In this document: piece by piece, positions 59,041 through 64,000 of the stretch
How the letters are laid out: each line of letters opens with the position of its first letter
How positions within the stretch are numbered: the stretch's first letter is position 1
DNA from: Apostichopus japonicus
Taxonomy: Eukaryota; Echinodermata; Holothuroidea; Aspidochirotida; Stichopodidae
DNA length: 64,000 nt
Assembly: GCF_037975245.1 (NCBI RefSeq)
Contig: NC_092578.1
Location: forward strand, 374,001 to 438,000
Direction of reading: 5' to 3'
The notes under the pieces: model-generated
What the model saw: only the letters and a program-made list of their open reading frames with translations
The model's database searches: none
Told to the model about the DNA's origin: nothing
Program-made: the position numbers and the translations under genes

Positions 59041-60920
59041 ATATATTTGTTCTATTGAAAGAATAAAACTTGAAGTATTCATATGAAACCTAATCACCAT
59101 GGCTAAATTGTAAGTATTAAGGAGCCTTCAAACCAGTATAGAGGATATTACTGTAGGCCACCTTCATTTGCAGTCCTGTCTACCATATAACGTGATACAC
59201 AGGTTTAACCAATTCAACTGTTATTAGACATCAGAAAGCTATCAAGTGTTAGACAAAACATCAGATTAAAAACCATACATCTGCACAGGATAAAATGAAG
59301 CCACATATGTTACCATTCTGCCTTCTCACCTACGATGGACTAGGTGGTATATCGACCAATCAGAACTGTTCATAAATACCTGAACGTATCCCTTGATGTG
59401 CAGCTGTGACTAAATAACAACAACAACAGCAAAGTGCACTGTAGGCTGCACAATCAATCTCCTATAATAATCTCCGTTGGATATTATGTAAATATCAAAG
59501 CTGTGTCCATAGGGAGGTAAATTTTTCTAATCAAGAAAATTCATCAGTCAAAAAAGAATTTGACATTTTTTCACAGAGATTTTGCAGCAGGTTTATTGCA
59601 TTATGGTTGTTTGTTTTATTTGTATCATAGATATGGATTAATATTGACGTAACTGAATTATGGATAAGTGAACATCTTAATATGACAGAGTTTATGTACT
59701 ATATTATGCTAAACCACAATCACCTCCTGCACTAATATAACCTGTGGAAATAAACAACACTTAACTTGGCAGTCATTCTTGTAATAGTTGCAATAATATT
59801 TTTCCAGTAGATTCATGCAAGCTTGAGATAGGCTATCCCTTTAAACATATCTATCTCAATATATAACTTCCCTTGAATCTTGAGGAGTGAGTATTTAGTG
59901 TACAGCTGCTTTCTGGAAAGAAACCAAACCCCTATTACAATGACTGACATTTAAGGAAACAATCAATAATGGACTTGTTATTTATGGGCTGCAGCAAAAA
60001 GTACCTTTTATGAGATTTACATACCAGCTATGCCTACAGAACAGTACACTGCACAGTGCACACAAAGGTACATATACAGGCACTGAGAAATCTTGTAGTA
60101 TTTTATGATCTCTCAAGAATTCTCAATAAATAATCAAAATTCCATGGAATTATATGAACTTACTGAAGTATTTGCAGTGCACAGGTTTTTACTTTATAGA
60201 ATTGCCACTCAGATATATAACTTCAATGTGTATTTTGAGTGTGGTTAAATTAACATATTACAGTGCATCCTGACTTGTGCCACTATACAGAAAGTGATTT
60301 TTCTCTCTGTATTAAGGGTTGTGACATCACCAATGTACAGATTCTACACTAAATATGTAACAATCATGTGTGCCAATGTTCTTTTTTTGGTAAATGTAAG
60401 GGGCAGTTATGTGACAAGTCAATTTCAGAATCAAGTTTTTAGCAAGTCTTGTATGTGCATACATCCCTATCTTCCACATAACTTGGCCAATCACTACTAT
60501 TAATGAACAAGTATGACAGCGTATAGAGTAAATGAACTGTGCCAAGAGGATTGAATGAGGCATGCATTACTTGATGCACAAGGCTATCCAACCATTCCAC
60601 TTGTATCAGTGTACTGGTTCACTCAGTCAAGGAGACTTGATGGAGGAGGATATGTCAGATGACACAATTATAAAGTCTGCCTCATCACAAAGTCACCGTT
60701 CCTATGTGTAGGAGCTTAGAGTAATGCGTCATGTTAATTATGCCAGCTTTTACCTGTACAGACACATCTGAGCTGCTGTACAAGTTTATTATGCAAGTCA
60801 GTGCTCACAGTTGTTAAGATTGCTCTGCGCAATAACTGTGCTGTAGACTGAGTGTGAGATTAAATAATAAATCAGACATAACCCATAATGATCTAGTGCT
60901 TGTGTACAGTTTACTATTGT

Positions 60921-61780
60921 GTGGTTGATACTGCCATGGGTTCAAGAAGTAGTCACAGACAACCTTCTAATATCTACTACTATTTATAGATTTGTGTGGT
61001 TGACACTCCCATGGGTTCAAGAAGTAGTAGATAACCCTCTGATATCTACTATTTTATATACATTTGTGTGGTTGATACTGCCATGGGTTCAAGAAGTAGT
61101 CACAGACAACCTTCTAATATCTACTACTGTTTATAGATTTGTGTGGTTGACACTGCCATAGGTTGAAGTAGTAGATAACCTTCTAATATCTACTATTTTA
61201 TATACATTTGTGTAGTTGATACTGCCATGGGTTCAAGAAGTAGTCACAGACAACCTTCTAATATCTACTACTGTTTATAGATTTGTGTGGTTGACACTCC
61301 CATGGGTTGAAGTAGTAGATAACCTTCCAATATCTACTACTGTATATACATTTGTGTGGTTGATACTGCCATGGGTTCAAGAAGTAGTCACAGACAACCT
61401 TCTAATATCTACTACTATTTATAGATTTGTGTGGTTGACACTGCCATGGGTTCAAGAAGTAGTAGATAACCTTCTAATATCTACTACTGTATATACATTT
61501 GTGTGGTTGATACTGCCATGGGTTCAAGAAGTAGACACAGACAACCTTCTAATATCTACTACTATTTATAGATTTGTGTGGTTGACACTGCCATGGGTTG
61601 AAGTAGTAGATAACCTTCTAATATCTACTACTGTATATTCATTTGTGTGGTTGATACTGCCATGGGTTCAAGAAGTAGACACAGACAACCTTCTAATATC
61701 TACTACTATTTATAGATTTGTGTGGTTGACACTGCCATGGGTTCAAGAAGTAGTCACAGACAACCTATTATCTACTAATG
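60921..61780. repeat. 75/72/69-bp minisatellite with higher-order alternation
   Basis: About twelve units starting TTTGTGTGGTTGA. Units with GTCACAGACAACC (75 bp) alternate with units lacking that CACAGAC part (72 or 69 bp), so the true repeat is a dimer of about 141-147 bp. All lengths are multiples of three, which keeps one plus-strand frame open for up to 238 codons. Confidence 0.93.
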
Positions 61781-63087
61781 TATACATTTGGTATGATCTG
61801 CTGCTATCACTCAGTTGTACACCCTTTCTTACACCACATTTCACTAACCACCAAATTGGTGTCAGCCTGAAAATACAACAACATCAACAAAAAGATGTCA
61901 ATAATTCCACATATTCTAAAATCAATCTCTAGAGCAAATCTGGGTGTCTTGAAGACTGGTGGGTTCTAAAGATACATTGTCTGCTTTTAATATTCCTCTC
62001 AAGCTTTGCTGAGTTTTTGACATCATAAGAAGAGTTGCCACTGGGCTTTATTCCTCGGTGCCAGTCGGCGGCAACACATTTAATACTGTGCGTTTTATTG
62101 ATTACTACAGCTATTGCTCATGATAATCAAAGAGTAGTGAACTACTGTACCATGTCAGACTTCTAAGAAAAAATATTGCAGAAATAATTGAGGGAAAACT
62201 TTTCCCTACTGTTTAAAACAAAAATCATCAACAATATTTCCTTGTCTAAGATGTAATAAGTTCAGCCTCAGTTCCTACACAAGCTTTACACTTGTAAACA
62301 ACCTTAGACAGGAATGAATTTTAAGTTACTCGATGCCTTTCTGGCAATGCTGAAACATATATTTAGCTTGTTTGCAAAGTGCAGTTGGTTTTCAAGCAGA
62401 TAAATGTATAACAGATGTATAATAACTGTAACTTACCTGATTGGACATTCACCAGAGTATAATAGACTAGTTTTGCTAAAATGCAGCAAGACATTTATTG
62501 TTTCAGGTCACATCCTGAGTTGTTGGGCTTACCAGATATCCTCGCTCACAGCCAGAATCATGTGTTTTCTAAATTGTAACTATATCTAAAGGTACAAGTC
62601 ATAGAACCAACCTAAGCAAGGAATGAATTTTAAGTTACTCATTGCCAGTCTAACAATGCTGAAACATTCGTTTTAGTGAAGTAAATAGATTTTCATGCAG
62701 ACCGTGGTTCTCATTGCAAGTAAAATTTCACAACATCTGTTTACTGTGTAAACCAGTTGAAACATCAAGAAAGGTTTTAAAAATCAGGACAGACTGTGCT
62801 CAAACACTATACTGTAACTGCACAAGTGCATTAAATTTCATGAACGGACCAACTAATTTCAAGAACTAACTGCAGCAAGTTGTTGGCCTTCCTTGAGGTT
62901 TACTGCACTACCTACTGGTCAAACCTATGGTTCGTTATGTTGATGTCATGGCAACTATTGACAACAAAGACAACCTAACATGTCTACTCAGTAACATCAA
63001 GCTGTGATATCAATGACCATTCTTTGTTCATACAACAGGAAAGTACTTTGCATAATAACTGTATTAAACTCAATACAAGACATACTT

Positions 63088-63759
63088 AGGGTGCTTTTAC
63101 ACTAGATCTGGTTCTGGTCTCCTGCTCAGGATCAGATCCTGTGCTCGATATCAAGGATGTAGTATAAATGCAGATCACATCCGCGTCTGATCCTCAGATT
63201 TAGATCTTGTCAAAGGGAGGATCAGATCCCAAGCAGGAGATCAAGCTTGTAGTGTAACTACTCTAAGGTCAACTGTCTTGTCTCTGCTTGAAAAGAACTC
63301 AAGTCTTCTTTTTCTTTTTCCTTCCCGTATTGCATGCATTGTTCCAATTCTTGTGCAGAATAAGATTCATTTCAACATTCCTAGCCTACGAACGTCCATC
63401 TTGATGTTGGAGTCGAGATGAAAATGCTCTCTCTGCAGTTAAACACAGCACTGTAAAATATGCCTATTTGATTGTAGGCCTATACAATATAACCCGACAG
63501 TCTATGTATTATGAATACACAACCTATTTGTGTTTGTTTTAACGTTTATTTTCATTTTTACACATTTAGTGCTCAAACTCATAAGCTGCTCTTTCACAAT
63601 ATTTCTGGATGCCTTTTCCGCTTAAGCACTAGCCATGCACAGGGAGGATCAGAGTATGAGCTATTAGTGTAAATGCGCCTGAATCAGGCATGTTATTGTT
63701 CACAGATAATCTCCTGATAGATCAGTAGATCAGATTCGGGTCTGGTGTAAAAGCACCTT
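63088..63759. mobile_element. MITE-like non-autonomous DNA transposon
   Basis: The left end AGGGTGCTTTTACACTAGA and the right end TCTGGTGTAAAAGCACCTT are inverted repeats over about 18 bp. Inner flanks carry many GATCAGATCC and related inverted pieces on both sides. No transposase frame is present. The superfamily was not assigned, because possible target duplications (CTTA/CTTG) are not exact. Confidence 0.7.
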
Positions 63760-64000
63760 GAGAAAGATATTACTCAAAAACGTACATGAGGCTTCCACGT
63801 TAACATCACTCCATTCATACAAATTGAACTTTAACTCACAGCTGCGGATGCGTGTCAATAGTAAGTAAACCAAAGGTAAATGTGTGTTGACAAACACGTT
63901 GATTATCAGCCAGATATGTAACCTTCATCCTTCTTTCACAATCAAAAGGATTTATGTCAGCAGAATTTACATCAAAAATTGGCGGGCAACAAAATTTCAA

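Larger units (their letters stand above)
54748..64000. other. Upstream intron or flank of KIF5; no coding exon recognised
   Basis: At least 9.2 kb with no kinesin-like segment found by eye for the missing N-terminus. Contents: a 19-20 bp repeat (58285-58575), a SINE (58955-59040), a 75/72-bp array (60921-61780) and a MITE-like element (63088-63759). The remaining sequence is AT-rich with nothing I could assign. Confidence 0.5.

Noticed and set aside
59330-59403. Possible 74-nt minus-strand exon with AG and GT borders upstream of KIF5
   Set aside because: It is open in one frame (LHIKGYVQVFMN...), but this is not kinesin sequence and such chance segments are common. It could be an untranslated exon, but nothing supports it.
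61216-61932. 238-aa plus-strand protein
   Set aside because: It lies across a 75/72/69-bp tandem array. No family resemblance, no splice structure. Kept only as a low-probability finding.

Overview
The window is a piece of animal nuclear genome: AT-rich, intron-rich, and full of microsatellites, minisatellites and remnants of tRNA-derived SINEs, a LINE and MITE-like elements. It holds three conserved genes whose spliced exons I could join in frame by eye. The kinesin heavy chain reads closest to the sea urchin kinesin-1 chain as I remember it (for example FEIYMDRIRDLLD, DEEFTMARL and AKELQTLHNLRKLF). I therefore infer an echinoderm, or at least an invertebrate deuterostome. No database search was possible.

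Layout. 1-6531: 3' flank of ARPC2, with a SINE, a TA/TG microsatellite and short repeats. 6532-11776 (minus): ARPC2, nine coding exons, 300 aa, complete, ending in a 22-nt coding microexon. 11777-14726: intergenic space between the divergent genes ARPC2 and ELP2, with dispersed repeats, a 34-bp perfect palindrome, a long ATT microsatellite and a hairpin flanked by direct repeats. 14727-29602 (plus): ELP2, 18 coding exons, 825 aa, complete. Its first intron holds a MITE-like element, a truncated LINE and a SINE. 29531-30725: a 75-bp minisatellite grown from the last coding piece and stop codon of ELP2. 30771-34304: convergent intergenic space and 3' UTRs. 34305-54747 (minus): kinesin-1 heavy chain (KIF5), 23 coding exons, about 956 residues from just before the P-loop to the stop. 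The exons for roughly the first 75-80 residues were not found. 54748-64000: long upstream intron or flank, with two tandem arrays, a SINE and a MITE-like element.

The three genes are housekeeping functions with no common pathway: branched-actin nucleation, tRNA wobble-uridine modification, and microtubule transport. They do not form a functional cluster.

The most unusual property is the number and placement of minisatellites. About twenty arrays lie between 20.6 and 61.8 kb. At least six of them are tandem copies of an exon's last bases plus its 5' splice site and the adjoining intron (near 20731, 36028, 39603, 44799, 51781 and 54067). A seventh copies the ELP2 stop codon and an eighth duplicates a 3' splice site in frame. 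The result is repeated rows of decoy splice donors just downstream of real ones.
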